From Pisolithus tinctorius (taxonomy: Eukaryota > Basidiomycota > Agaricomycetes > Boletales > Pisolithaceae): a stretch of 64,000 nucleotides of DNA. The notes beneath the pieces were generated by a model. That model was not told where the DNA came from and made no database searches. It was given only the letters and a program-made list of their open reading frames with translations. Made by a program: the position numbers and the translations under genes. Where the stretch lies: assembly GCA_024663395.1 (NCBI GenBank), contig JANFAH010000089.1, positions 62,001 to 126,000 on the forward strand, given 5' to 3'. Positions 1-9,719 of the stretch are shown here, piece by piece; position 1 is the stretch's first letter; each line of letters starts with the position of its first letter.

Positions 1-108
1 CCAGACCATGATCTTTGAGAGGTCAGGTGGTCTTTTTGTAGAGCAATTTGTAGGGGAGTTTTGGTGCCTAGACAGTGAGTTGATGAGTGGTTTTTTGAGC
101 CAAGTCAC
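1..108 (-). pseudogene. Copia integrase fragment, distal part
   Basis: Read on the minus strand this stretch continues a Copia integrase: a VTWLKK segment followed by a region ending in DLSKIMVW, which matches the usual pattern after the integrase core (..HVTWLKNRTPT.. to ..KPDLSKLHVWG). It is separated from the rest of the integrase (374 onward) by a solo LTR at 109-373. The piece runs off the left edge of the window. It is part of a dead element. Confidence 0.6.
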
Positions 109-373
109 TGTTGATGTGCATTAATTATATTTCTTACACTGGTAATATCTCACACAAGCACAGTCATTTCAGCACATTGTTTTTCCTTTGTGCACCTCAG
201 TCTTCTCCCAATAGAAGCCTGAGGTGAGGTTCCTTATTATGAGTTACAGCTATCTTACTGAAGCTATTTAGTATCTTCTTTTATTAGGTTAGTTGTAGCT
301 CAGTCTTCTCCCAATAGAAGCCTGAGTATCTTCTTTTATTAGTCTGTCATTACTCAGAAACACCCCTTCAGAA
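109..373 (+). repeat. Solo Copia LTR inserted in a Copia integrase
   Basis: The 265-bp segment starts TGTTGATG and ends TTCAGAA and is flanked by the 5-bp direct repeat GTCAC (104-108 and 374-378). Its layout matches the LTRs at 8,558-8,819 and 19,855-20,126: similar length, TGTT start, and two copies of a CTCAG(A/T)CTT..AAG(C/T)CTGAG inverted repeat (about 197-223 and 299-325). No internal domain is attached, so it is a solo LTR left by LTR-LTR recombination. The precise 3' end is chosen from the target duplication. Confidence 0.7.
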
Positions 374-1824
374 GTCACATGCATGATGGCCTCCCCCCAG
401 AGGTTCCTGGGTAAGCCACTGGCATGAATCATCACATGTACATGCTCAACAAGTGTTCTGTTGAGCCTTCCAGCAACTCTGTTGTGTTCAGGGGTATCAT
501 GGACAGTTATGCATTGTTCTGTGCCTTGGGATTTCAGATATTCCAAAAATTCAGTGCTAAGATATTCTCCCCCTCAAGCTGAGCAAAGTCACTTGACTTT
601 GGTATTGAACTGCATGTTCAGCCATGCTTCATAGGCTTGATATGATGAGAAGGTCTCAGCTTTCATCTTTTGCAGATATAGGGTGGTGTGATGAGTGTGG
701 TCATCCATGAATGACACATAGTATTGGCTATGGCCTGGGGTTTGGACAGGAGAAGGTCCCCAGAGGTCTGTGTGGACTTTGTTGCCAAGGTGTTCACAGT
801 GGAGTGGGTCATGCTCCTTCCTGATGGGCTTCTGAGTTGCTTTAGCATACTCACATGAATTGCATGCACCCATGGTGGAATGTGCTTCATCAAGCTTGAT
901 TCTGGTGATTGTTCAGTCCTTCAGCATGTGCCAGATGGCTTCAGGAGTGATGTGGCCAAGCCTGATGTGTATCTCCTCCATAGTTAGGGATTCTGTGGCC
1001 TTAGCTAGGTCTGCAAAGGCACAATGAGCTCATTTAAGGCAGTAGAGACCTTTTTTCATCAGAATCTTGGCTACTTTCTTTTTCCAAGTGTTGAAAATTT
1101 GACAACACTTGTCTCAGAATAGTGTGACATACCCAGTGATGTCAAGTTTGCTGACAGAAACAAGTGTAATTCCCATCTTGGGAGCATAGAGCACATCCTT
1201 GAGTCAAATGTGGGTTTGTGCAGTGCCATTTGGGAGTGAGATTGCAAGGTCACCTTTTCCAATGGCATGGAAGGTGTGGTTGTTGGCAGCAGTGATAGGT
1301 TTGGGTACAATTGGCTTGTAATCAAAGGGTTTGCTGCAGTAGGAGGACATATGATGTGAAGTGCCTGAGTCAAACAAGATGGTCTCCTCTGCAGAATTTA
1401 GGCTTTCACCTGCAAGAAGGGCATGATCAAGGGTGTTCATGTATGTGTCTTCTTTGTTGATAATGATGTCCTGGGGGTTCAGAATTTCTTCCTCCACAAT
1501 TTCTGTGAGCCAATTGTCATCCTGCAGGTGTGCAAGCCAAACTCCATCAGGTTCCAAGTCAGCACTGGTCTGTGTGCTGGCTGCAGTGGCCACTTTTCTG
1601 GTACCTTTCTCCTTCTTTTTCCCTTTGGCCTTGTTCTGGAACCACTTGGGCACTTGCCCAGCTTTTCCACCACCCTCTTCCCAGCATTGGTCTTTCACAT
1701 GACCTTTCTTTCTGCAATTTCTTCTTTCTGTCCTTTGCTGAGTAAGCTGCATCTTATGTTTAGGGTTGGAACTTGTAAGGAATGACCATCTTTTGCCATA
1801 GTGGGTATTATTGCTGTGTAACAA
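374..1824 (-). pseudogene. Copia retrotransposon gag-protease-integrase remnant
   Basis: On the minus strand the order is gag end, protease, then integrase. Near 1,710 there is a zinc knuckle CRKKGHVKDQC (CX2-type, first cysteine lost), followed by a Lys-rich segment. The aspartic protease motif ILFDSGTSHHM lies near 1,380. A GAG-pre-integrase/zinc-finger segment (GACNSCEYAKATQKP, near 870) leads into the integrase core (VHTDLWGP, YYVSFMDDHTH) and HNRVAGRLNRTLVEHV near 480. Stops and frame changes separate these parts, so it is not functional. No reverse transcriptase is visible in the window. CpG is almost absent, as in the whole left block. Confidence 0.85.
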
Positions 1825-2381
1825 CTATTTTGGAATTAGAGTGTGAGAGTGGGGCTTATAACCTAATGAAGGTATGAGTTTCTACACTACATCAGTACCA
1901 AGTAAATGAACAGAAATGTAGCTATACTCACCTCAGTGTATGAAGTAATCACTGAGGTGGAAAGTAGCAGTGTGGAAAACTTATAGTACTGTAATTAATA
2001 AGTGGAGTGACATCAGAATTTAATTCCAAAGGTTGGAGAGAAATTCCAAATGCTCTGGGCAAAACTCCAAGATGTTACTATAATTCCAGAACACATACTT
2101 GACATAGCCTGCCAGACTGACCATTGTGTACTCAAATGTCACAAGTTCTAATGCAGTGAATTAATTGATTACAACGTAGCAATTACAGGTAGTGGTCCAT
2201 TCATATGGGTATTGCTACTGGAACTGGTAGTGCTGGTCATTAGCATGAATGCCACTGCAAGTTGGTAGGGTGGATCACCATTGTCATCCTGGTGGTGACA
2301 TTGTTGTTGGGGGTGGGTATGGCATGTATTGTTATGTTTTGCCTAACCACTGTCTTGTTGTGTGCTTTTTCTTGAACTTTC
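1825..2381. other. CpG-poor spacer, no gene seen
   Basis: Probably more retrotransposon-derived sequence upstream of the Copia gag remnant. I see no conserved motif, tRNA or intact frame here. It ends at the TA target of the next element. Confidence 0.4.
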
Positions 2382-2383
2382 TA

Positions 2384-3235
2384 CAGTGGCTCAAAAAAGT
2401 GTCTCAATATTGGGTGACTTTGGAAAGAGTTGAGATTTATGAGGGAGCCAACAGGAATTAGTTCAAACTTCTGCAGGAACAAAATTAGTACTAACTGTTA
2501 CCTTGACAACAAGGGCTTTCTTATGTAATTTGGTTGACACTTGACAATCACCTTCAGGGATGCAGAATTGAGCACACTGCAAATGGTTTGGGAAGTTACA
2601 GAAGAGAAAAGGGCCACACACATTGTATGGGTAGCCTAGACAGCATTTTCAGCTCTTCCAGAGGTCATACTAGAGACTATTCTCCTCTGCCAGGTGAAGA
2701 AGGCTGGTAAGGATGTTCTAGTTTGAGGTTTTCCTTAATCTAGCTTGAACTCTTTAATGACCCTGGCAACAGTAGAGCTCCCTGACCAGTTTTAAAGGAG
2801 ATTTGGTGAGCAGAAAGGCCAGATTCAGAAAGAAGATGGACATTTGTTCTAGCAGAGGCAAAAATGCATTTCATGGTGAAGTAGGGTTAGCTGAGTGGGA
2901 CCCAAGCCTTTTGTGTGGCTCAGGATTATGTACATTACATAATAAGTCAGGGTTGAAGCACAAAATCCCTCAGAAGTTGTCAAATCTTTATGTTATTTAC
3001 TAAATAATGGCTGACAACATCATGCTCAAAAAAGTGTCCCAATGACATGTCATTTTAAAATGGTTATATCTTGGTGCCATGTCAACCAAATTACATAAGA
3101 AAGCCCTTGTTGTCAAGGTAACAGTTAGTACTAATTTTGTTCCTGCAGAAGTTTGAACTAATTCCTGTTGGCTCCCTCATAAATCTCAACTCTTTCCAAA
3201 GTCACCCAATATTGGGACACTTTTTTGAGTCACTG
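2384..3235. mobile_element. Non-autonomous Tc1/mariner-type element with about 156-bp inverted repeats
   Basis: The element starts CAGTGGCTCAAAAAAGTG and ends with its inverse (CACTTTTTTGAGTCACTG), flanked by TA on both sides (2,382-2,383 and 3,236-3,237). The inverted arms run about 2,384-2,539 and 3,080-3,235 and are nearly identical. A direct subterminal copy of the terminus (CTCAAAAAAGTGTCCCAATG) lies at about 3,025-3,045, followed by the palindrome TGACATGTCA, giving an IR/DR layout on the right side. The 540-bp centre has no transposase domain that I recognise, so mobilisation in trans by a relative of the 5,308-6,543 element is inferred. Confidence 0.8.
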
Positions 3236-3299
3236 TATTCCTTTTGAGCCATTTACTTCCACCACTGGCATGATTGCCTCTTATCTCATATTTGGTGCA

Positions 3300-3740
3300 C
3301 AGACTCAATACCACCAGGAAAAACTGATATGTATACAGACATGGTCCCTAGTGAAGGGGACAAGCAAAATGATTGATGTGGAGGTGGCCATATCAGAAGG
3401 GTTAGTGAAATGAGCATCTGTTGGAGGGAGTGCTGTAGAAAAATGTGGAGTGTGAGGATCTTTCCCAATTTTGGAAGGTAGGGTCATGTGGCTGACCACT
3501 ATAAGGAGTGTGGGAATGGGGTTAATATCTTTGGAAATGAGGAAGATAAGTCAAAAACTGCAATGCTGTACACAGGTGCTAAGAATTTTTATGGGCACTT
3601 AACTTGCTTCCTTCTCTTTTCTTTGGCATTGATAACTCATTCTTGTGTGAAGGATGACCACTAAAATTTCTGGCTGTCTTCCTATGCATTAGGGCTCTAG
3701 TCTTTCATCTCCATTCATCAGCAACATCCATGTCCACATC
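3300..3740 (-). repeat. Diverged retroelement fragment, inverted copy of 9,720-10,130
   Basis: The reverse complement of this segment aligns to 9,720-10,130 with shared blocks such as CAGCCACATGA, ACTCATTTCACTAA and GGTCATCCTTTGCACAAGAATGA-like sequence. I estimate by eye roughly 75-80 percent identity. Translations of both copies share a SHM.LPSK.GKDP pattern followed by a HFT block, so the segment may once have been coding. The family is not identified. Confidence 0.55.
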
Positions 3741-4086
3741 ACCAAACACCTTTGGTATGTGACACTGAATGGGTTGTTTGTCCAGTCAAGGTGTTGTCTT
3801 TACCTTGTTCTTGCCTGGAACATTGTCCTGACTCATTGCCATTCACCAGCTTGCTGTGGTGTGCTGTCTGCATCCATTCTGAGGCTTCCAAAGGTAAATC
3901 TTTGAGTTCCATCAAGTAGCATGCCATTGGGCATGTATACATCCACTTCCTCAGCTCTAGTTTTCATTTTGCATACACCAGGCTTGGCTTCCTTCATCAG
4001 TGAGCTCTGTAGTGCATCCTAAACAGGTTCAGATTTGTTTGCATGGGCATTCAGCTCAACTGGCATGTCATGGACCTGTGAGTGTG
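3741..4086. other. CpG-poor spacer, no gene seen
   Basis: A minus-strand open frame of about 67 codons at 3,739-3,942 matches no family I know. This is likely retroelement debris between the diverged repeat and the solo LTR. Confidence 0.35.
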
Positions 4087-4442
4087 TGTTACGACACATA
4101 CTCTTTTCTTTTCTTCTCTTTCATCCTATCTAATCTTTTGGTCTTATCTTATTGTCTGGACTCTGGTCTAGACTTTGCCTCACCTCTAACACATGCCCCC
4201 CTTCTGGTACGTTCTGCTCCACTACGATGTCACAAGCCTCATGTATGCCTCACCATTACTGCATGTACCTTAGTATAAGTACTGCTGCTCAATCACCCAA
4301 CTAGCTCTAAGCTAGTTCATTTGGGTCTACAAGTCCTAAAAGTCACCTGCTTCTAAGTCTCTTCTCTCTTCTCTTTCCTCTTCTTTCTCTTTTGGTTCTT
4401 GGTGTGAGCCTACAACAAACCCTGTTGTTAGGTCTCGTCACA
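4087..4442. repeat. Solo LTR, TGTTACGAC...TCGTCACA, with GTGTG target duplication
   Basis: The 356-bp segment has TG..CA ends with short inverted termini (TGTTACGA and TCGTCACA) and is bounded by the 5-bp direct repeat GTGTG (4,082-4,086 and 4,443-4,447). It contains a TATA-like AGTATAAGTA near 4,272 and a long CT-rich tract (4,360-4,400). Unlike the surrounding sequence it keeps several CpGs (TTACGACAC, GGTACGTTC, CTACGATG, TCTCGTCAC), which suggests a younger insertion. The ends differ from the Copia LTRs in this window. The parent family, possibly Ty3 type, is not proven. Confidence 0.75.
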
Positions 4443-4447
4443 GTGTG

Positions 4448-5305
4448 TGCCCTAGCTAGCAATGGTGCTACTGCTTGGCTGTCTCCCCCTTGAGCAGTGC
4501 ACTGTGCAACTCTGTCCATCATGCCTTTGCCTCTATGACTGGGCTACTGCAACCACATTGCTGACACTTTGTAGATTCCATGTGTGTGGCCCCAAAGTTG
4601 GGTGCTGGCTGTCCTGCCTCAAATGAGGCATACACTCCACTAGTGCTCTCAGTACTTCATGATTCTAGTAGGTCTTTTTTGTCTATCTCTATTAACCAAT
4701 CTGACAACCACTCATCACTGTTGTCCCCTACATGTATGAACCATACAGTATCCAGCTTGACATTGCTTGCCTCATTGCAGAAGTCCCTTGCTAAATTGGC
4801 CTTCTCACTTGACTTCTCCTTTCCCATTGCTTTTGAGTTGCTTTTCATCCCCATTGCTTTGGAAGCCTTTGATTTCTCTTTGTTTTCCATGCAATTATGA
4901 GCCATGTGGCCATACTTGTTGCAATTGAAGCAGTTTCCATTAAACTTCCTTTGCCTTGAGTCTCCAGAAGTGGCATATGCAGCATCTTTGCTACTTTCAT
5001 TCAAGGGGTTTTATGCACCCAAATTTTGACTGTTGTACACATCCAGTATGTGTCAATAAGTGCCTCAGAGGTTATTGTCATGCTGGTGACCTTTGCAAGT
5101 GCCATGACTGCACCAATCTGTGCTTGGTACAAGTGCAGGAGGGAACTAATGATGATTGTGGTAAAGCTTTCATCCATTAGGGCTCAGTCCATTGACACTA
5201 ACTGCTCATGCATTTCCCATGGCTGCTCAAAGAGTTTTGCAAGATGCTGGAAGATGTCTTGTGCTGTATTGAGTCATTTGGTCTGTATGAACAAGCTATC
5301 TGGTA
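4448..5305 (-). pseudogene. Copia gag remnant, downstream half (split by Tc1 element)
   Basis: On the minus strand from 5,305 the frame begins IPDSLFIQTK and continues through a typical Copia gag core (QHLAKLFEQP, TTIIISSLLHLYQAQIGA, SEALIDT) to a complete zinc knuckle CFNCNKYGHMAHNC (CX2CX4HX4C, near 4,910-4,950), then a Lys-rich region and SDEWLSDWLIEIDKKD. In-frame stops show that it is dead. Its upstream half lies at 6,546-6,720, on the other side of the Tc1 element that inserted at a TA. No protease or pol follows; the solo LTR lies just downstream. Confidence 0.8.
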
Positions 5306-5307
5306 TA

Positions 5308-6543
5308 CAGTGGCTCAAAAAACTGTCCACATGAGAGATCTTTTGAGATGATTCCAAGTGTATTCAATTGGGTTGAGGTCTGGAGATTGTGCAGGCCAGT
5401 CTAGAGGCTTGATATCCTGTTCTTCAAACCATTTCTGGGCTCTTCTAAAGGTATGCTTGGGGTCATTATCTTGTTGAAAGATAATGTCATCTTCTGGAAT
5501 TCCAGATTCCTCCATGCTTTGAAGCAACCCTTCCTGCAAAATGGCCACATACTGTTCAGCATCCATCCTTCTCTCAATCTCACTCAAGACCCCAACACCA
5601 TTCCACCCTATACATCCCCAAACCATGAGTGAACCTCCTCCAAACTTGACTGTACCTTTGACCTCTCTGGAAATAAGCCCTTCACCCTTCTTTTTCCACA
5701 CATACTCTTGTCCATCTGACCCAATCCTGTTGATTTTGGTCTCATCTGACCATATAACTCTCTTCCAGTCCTCCACAGTCCAATGCTGACACTTAGGAGC
5801 AAAGGCTAACCTCTTCTTCTTGTGACCAGTAGAAAGCAATGGCTTTTTCTTCTTCACCACAGCTTTCAATGAGGCTTCTTTGAGGGTATTTCTCACTGTC
5901 TGAGAAGAAACAGGACTATCAACAATAGAGTTGATGAAATGAGTGGCTTGAACAGCATTTTTGGCCTTGCCAGTAAGGATTTGCTGAACAACAGCTCTCT
6001 TGTTGGTAGAGGAAAACTTGGAAGGCCTACCACCATGAAGCCTAGACCTCTCTGGTTGGATTTCCTGAAGAACCTGGGATACTGTAGACTTCCCTAGACC
6101 AGTCTGTGAGGCAATCTTCCTAGTGGACAGGCCAAGAGAGCCAAGAGAGATGATGTTTTGTCTTTGAGAGGTGGAAATGGACTTCATGGTGATGATGAGA
6201 AAATGAGCAGAGGGTGGTGGGGTTTACATATGTTGGATCATACTCATTACATAAAAGTAACATAATAGAACCCTTGATGGATGTATGTAACAATATAACA
6301 GCATGCCAGGGTCAATACATATAATCAAAACTTTAAGTCAAAAAACTGTCTGCATGACATGTCATTTTCACATGGCTACTATTCTATCAATTCCTATCCA
6401 AATCACTTGATTCATGGACCAATAGAAGGCCAAGAGTAAGTACCTTCTTTCATACACTCATGGTTTAGGGCTAGGGTTAGGGGTTATTGCATTTAGTCAT
6501 AACTAATGTAAAACATACAAACATGTGGACAGTTGAGCCACTG
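5308..6543 (-). mobile_element. Tc1/mariner element with transposase, inserted in a Copia gag
   Basis: The element is bounded by TA (5,306-5,307 and 6,544-6,545). Its left end is CAGTGGCTCAAAAAACTGTC and its right end, read inward, is CAGTGGCTCAACTGTCCACATG, so the two inverted repeats share the same termini but differ by a short indel. A subterminal partial copy of the end (TCAAAAAACTGTCTGCATG, then ACATGTCATTTT) lies at about 6,336-6,367 on the right side only. The element carries one open transposase frame on the minus strand. It splits a Copia gag at 5,305/6,546, so it is younger than that Copia copy. Confidence 0.9.
5315..6187 (-). CDS. Tc1-like DD34E transposase, shortened C-terminus
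   Basis: This 290-aa open frame encodes a cut-and-paste transposase of the Tc1 group. The N-terminal part (about residues 1-110) has the paired helix-turn-helix pattern (LGLSTRKIASQTGLGKSTVS, then a GGRPSK linker). The catalytic part shows WSDET near 150 (first Asp), FQQDNDPKHT near 240 (second Asp) and SPDLNPIEYTWNHLK near 275 (Glu); 34 residues lie between the second Asp and the Glu, the Tc1 signature. Related proteins usually continue some tens of residues beyond NHLK, but this frame stops inside the terminal inverted repeat, so the 3' end looks cut back. Even so the frame has no internal stop, which is unusual in this decayed block. The start is the first ATG, followed by KSISTSQRQNII. 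It is possibly recently active; activity is not proven. Confidence 0.9.
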   Translation of the reverse strand: MKSISTSQRQNIISLGSLGLSTRKIASQTGLGKSTVSQVLQEIQPERSRLHGGRPSKFSSTNKRAVVQQILTGKAKNAVQATHFINSIVDSPVSSQTVRNTLKEASLKAVVKKKKPLLSTGHKKKRLAFAPKCQHWTVEDWKRVIWSDETKINRIGSDGQEYVWKKKGEGLISREVKGTVKFGGGSLMVWGCIGWNGVGVLSEIERRMDAEQYVAILQEGLLQSMEESGIPEDDIIFQQDNDPKHTFRRAQKWFEEQDIKPLDWPAQSPDLNPIEYTWNHLKRSLMWTVF

Positions 6544-6545
6544 TA

Positions 6546-6720
6546 GTTCCAGCAATCTGCTGCTTGACAATGGCTTTGTGCATGTACCATGTCTTTATAT
6601 CAGCCTTCAGGCTTTGACTTCCTTTTTCTCACTTGAGCTTGTTGGGGTGCAATTCTCCCCACAACCATCCAGTGTTTTCAGGTCAACTGGTTCAGTCTTG
6701 GAACCATCCAAGTGCCCACC
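6546..6720 (-). pseudogene. Copia gag remnant, upstream half
   Basis: On the minus strand the segment reads WLWGELHPNKLK, a stop, then ADIKTWYMHKAIVKQQIAGT ending at the TA target, and resumes as IPDSLFIQ on the far side of the Tc1 element. This matches the usual Copia gag block in which a ..W..KD..AKQ.I.. helix precedes a TIPDSLF..-type motif. Confidence 0.65.
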
Positions 6721-6849
6721 TAAGCCTTGTGCCTCTGCAGACCATGTCAATCTGTCTTTTTAGGTGACCCAATTTGTCCCATTGGTGGTAAGCTTTGGCA
6801 CAAGTCATCTCCAAGCTTCATTTGGAATGACATCTTGGTGTTTGTACTT

Positions 6850-7580
6850 GTCAAGTCTGGGCCTACTCTGACCAACTCCAACACTAGACAGGGTCTGGGG
6901 AGAGGTGCAGCAGCAAGTCTGATGCAGACAAATGGAACTCCAACTAGCAGAGGATTGGCAGGAATGAAGTCCACTGAGGCAGAAGTGGAGCAGAGTGAGG
7001 GCATCAGGTTTAGCTCATGTGCTACCCCCTTGCATGATCTCAGCCCTCATAATTCAGAGGTAGAGACCAGATGGAAGATCAGAGATAACTCTGACAGACA
7101 GAAGACAGAGAGAGAAGGAGTAGGAACTTAGTTGATATTTGTACTGAAGAACAGTGGAGTACTGTACATGCTTTTATACTACTATGGAGGTACAGTAACT
7201 GGAATTGGAACTGACATATGGAGACTTGTAAATTTTCAAGTAAAACTTCCTGGATGATGAATGAAGGGCAGATGGAGAACATATGATGGGTAACACAGAA
7301 CAAACCAAAAAGGAAACAGTCCAGGCACTGAACCATGAGGTGCATGTGCTGCAGAGTACCTGACTGTGTGCTGTTAAGGAGAAGTCCAAAGGGAGGTCAC
7401 ATGATCTCTTAGAGGATGGTCCATGCAATCCAATGGTGGCTGGTACCAAGTCCAACAGTAGTCAGGTCAGAGAAGGTTCATAAACAACAGAGGGCAGGCA
7501 GAGTTGGTGCAGAGTGAGGGAAATGACTGGTGGAGTAGGGTGCAGAACAAGTGGGGACTTAGGATAAATGCACAGTTGTG
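6850..7580 (+). repeat. Long dispersed repeat, copy A
   Basis: Aligns in the same orientation with 12,982-13,710 over about 730 bp. Shared blocks include CCTACTCTGACCAA, AGTCCACTGAGGCAGAAG, CTACCCCCTTGCATGATCTC, TACATGCTTTTATACTACTA and TTTTCAAGTAAAACTTCCTGG. No coding motif is visible. A TTTATACTACTA TATA-like box lies in both. The two could be the LTRs of one 6.9-kb element or two independent insertions; Copia fragments of other families lie between them, so I prefer independent copies. Confidence 0.65.
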
Positions 7581-7840
7581 ACAGTACTAGTCACTGGTCT
7601 CATAGCCTGAATAACTGATAGTCAACTCAGTAGTCTCAGAAGCTACTGAGGGCACTAAGACAAAATTTACTACAGTATGTATGCGCTTTTTCGCTTATGT
7701 AAGCAATGTGTCATCGCAAATAAGTCTATAATACTATCAAAGCAGTTTATACTCCAACAACTTGAAGCCATTTGTTTGGGTGACTGCTGGCAGCACTTGC
7801 TTTGTCCTGGTCCTTCAAAGATAACTAAGTAGGTTATGCT
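7581..7840. other. Spacer with a small CpG-retaining patch
   Basis: No gene is seen. A short stretch at about 7,683-7,717 holds three CpGs (TGCGC, TTCGC, ATCGC) within otherwise CpG-free sequence. Confidence 0.3.
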
Positions 7841-7844
7841 GTAT

Positions 7845-8232
7845 ATAGTAAAATGAATACTTACTGGGGATTACTGTCATCAATGGACCAGGATTTGATG
7901 AGCTGCTCCATTACCCAACAAACATCTGCCACAGCTGCAATCCATGAACCAGGCTGCACCACCCTAGCTTCAATTTTGGATCCCCACCACTCTATTGTGG
8001 TGTTAACACTGAGGAAACCATTCAAACTAGGTTTGTTCAGTTCAGTCCACCCACCAGCCACTATACATGATGCAGGAACAAACTTGGCAGTTGTGGGCAT
8101 TGATCCCTTCCTCCAGGTGGGTTGCAATTCACACCACAAGGTCCAGAAGTCATTGGCAAATTTGTTGATATTTGGGATTGGGAGACATCCAGTACATGCA
8201 CATGAGATCCACCAATGAATCACTTCAGGCAA
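7845..8232 (-). pseudogene. Fragment of a repetitive basidiomycete protein (W-rich, unknown function)
   Basis: The minus-strand frame of about 123 codons contains ANDFWTLWCELQPTWRKG, DWTELNKPS-like (GGWTELNKPSLNGFLSV) and WIAAVADVCWVMEQLI. This tryptophan pattern resembles the C-terminal region of a family that, to my recollection, is present in many copies in Agaricomycete genomes and is often next to transposons; I cannot name the domain. The frame ends at a CCCA|GTAAGT splice donor near 7,848, so at least one more exon once followed. Biochemical function is unknown. Confidence 0.4.
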
Positions 8233-8557
8233 TGCTTGCAGCTTAAGGTATGTGCTGCTCCTTTCCTATTTGCAAAATTGGATGATTCTTTGAGGTGGAA
8301 GTAAACTTTGAGGAGGTTACAAAATTCTCCATTAAGATTAGGTAATTGAATGTAGCTGAATGATGTACTGAACCTTTGGGGCAACAGTCTAGGGGCAGGT
8401 AGTTACTAAAGTTGATAAAAAAATAACCAGTTCAGCATGCTCACCTGAAGATAAAATTAGAAAAGCCTCAGACTCTTCTTCTTGATCAGTGGCAGAACTC
8501 AACCCCTTAGAAGAATGCTGGAGTGTTCCAGAAATTTGGGTATGATCATTGCTGAAG
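8233..8557. other. CpG-poor spacer, no gene seen
   Basis: No motif was recognised between the W-rich fragment and the Copia LTR. Confidence 0.3.
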
Positions 8558-8819
8558 TGTTAACCCTGTCACTTGACTTTTGTTTACATCATACAAGCTT
8601 ACATAATAAATCTTCACACTAGGGATGTTTGTTTTTCCTTTGGATGCACCTCAGACTTCTTCTGACTGAAGCCTGAGGTAACAGTTCTGCTTTATTAATT
8701 AATAGCTACCTTACTGGCCTACTGCAATAGTCTCCTGCCTAGGTTAGCAGTGTATAGACATCTTCTGACTGAAGCCTGAGGCTCCTTCCTAGGTCCCTTG
8801 TCTTGGCCTGCCTTGAAGA
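8558..8819 (+). repeat. Copia 5' LTR followed by primer-binding-site-like sequence
   Basis: The 262-bp LTR starts TGTTAACC and ends GAAGA directly before GGTTATGAGCCC (8,820-8,831), the same primer-binding-like sequence that follows the LTR at 16,609-16,776. It holds the family hairpin CTCAGACTT..AAGCCTGAG (about 8,650-8,677) and a partial second copy (about 8,761-8,780). The length agrees with the other Copia LTRs (265 and 272 bp). Confidence 0.7.
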
Positions 8820-8989
8820 GGTTATGAGCCCTGAGCAGCTCTAACCTTATGGTGGAAAACTCAAACCAAGTGGTACCACAAGTATACTAAAGACATGTCA
8901 TCTGGACCTTCAGTGTCAATGCCTTGGGCTCTAGGCCCATCCACAAGTGCAAATACATTGGCCTCTACATCTATGAGAGAGTCTTTCAA

Positions 8990-9715
8990 GGCTTGAGTCA
9001 ACTCTATGACATAGCTCCCCTTGCAGATGATGGTTTCAACTATCAAATGTGGAAATTCTGAATGCAAAAAGTGTTAACTGTTCAAGGCCTTTGGACCATT
9101 ATTGCAGGTACAGACATGGAGGTAAAGCCTCCAGGCCAGAAAACCCATCTTGATAAGTATGAGGAATGGCTCCTCAAAGACCAGGAAACATGTGCACAAA
9201 TCACACTCACACTCAAGGATGAACCCCTTAGCAGAGTACTGTATGTAAAAACTGCTGCTGAGACATGAAAGAAACTTGATGAAAGATATGAAGGCAAAGG
9301 CAAGCAGACTATTGCCTGCCTAATTGGTGAGTTGTTCCAAGGAACACTTGCAGACAATCAACTGATGGAAACATGGCTGAATGTAATGCATCAGAAGGCC
9401 CACATTCTTGCCTCACTTGGCCAACCACTTGAGGTCTCACTTGTAACCATCACAATGGACATTTCACTTCCACTGTCATACTCTACCCTCTGCACAATTC
9501 TAATGTCATTGAATGACAAGATACCACCTGAGACAGATATTTCCCAAGTCCTTGTTGAAAAGTCATAGCAGACTTCAAAATCCCATTCTGCTCTTGCTGC
9601 AAAGACAGACACAGGAAGAAAGAGAAGAAGTGCACCTATGCACCATGTGGCAAGATGGTGTCACACACCAAAGGTGTTGTGAACATGATTACAGCTGACT
9701 CTGCCTAACTTGTCA
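8990..9715 (+). pseudogene. Copia gag remnant
   Basis: This is a plus-strand gag frame beginning around YDIAPLADDGFNYQMWKF, then MQKVLTVQGLWTII, ITLTLKDEPLSRVLY, GELFQGTLADNQ and SLGQPLEVSLVTI. It parallels the gag of the element at 16,609-20,126 block by block (for example TQITLTLKDEPLSGVLY there). Several in-frame stops break it. It belongs to the LTR at 8,558. The element is cut off near 9,715, where a diverged repeat begins, and no 3' LTR is found. Confidence 0.75.
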
Positions 9716-9719
9716 ATCA

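Noticed and set aside
1423..1785. 120-codon plus-strand frame opposite the Copia gag
   Set aside because: Antisense of the gag-protease region.
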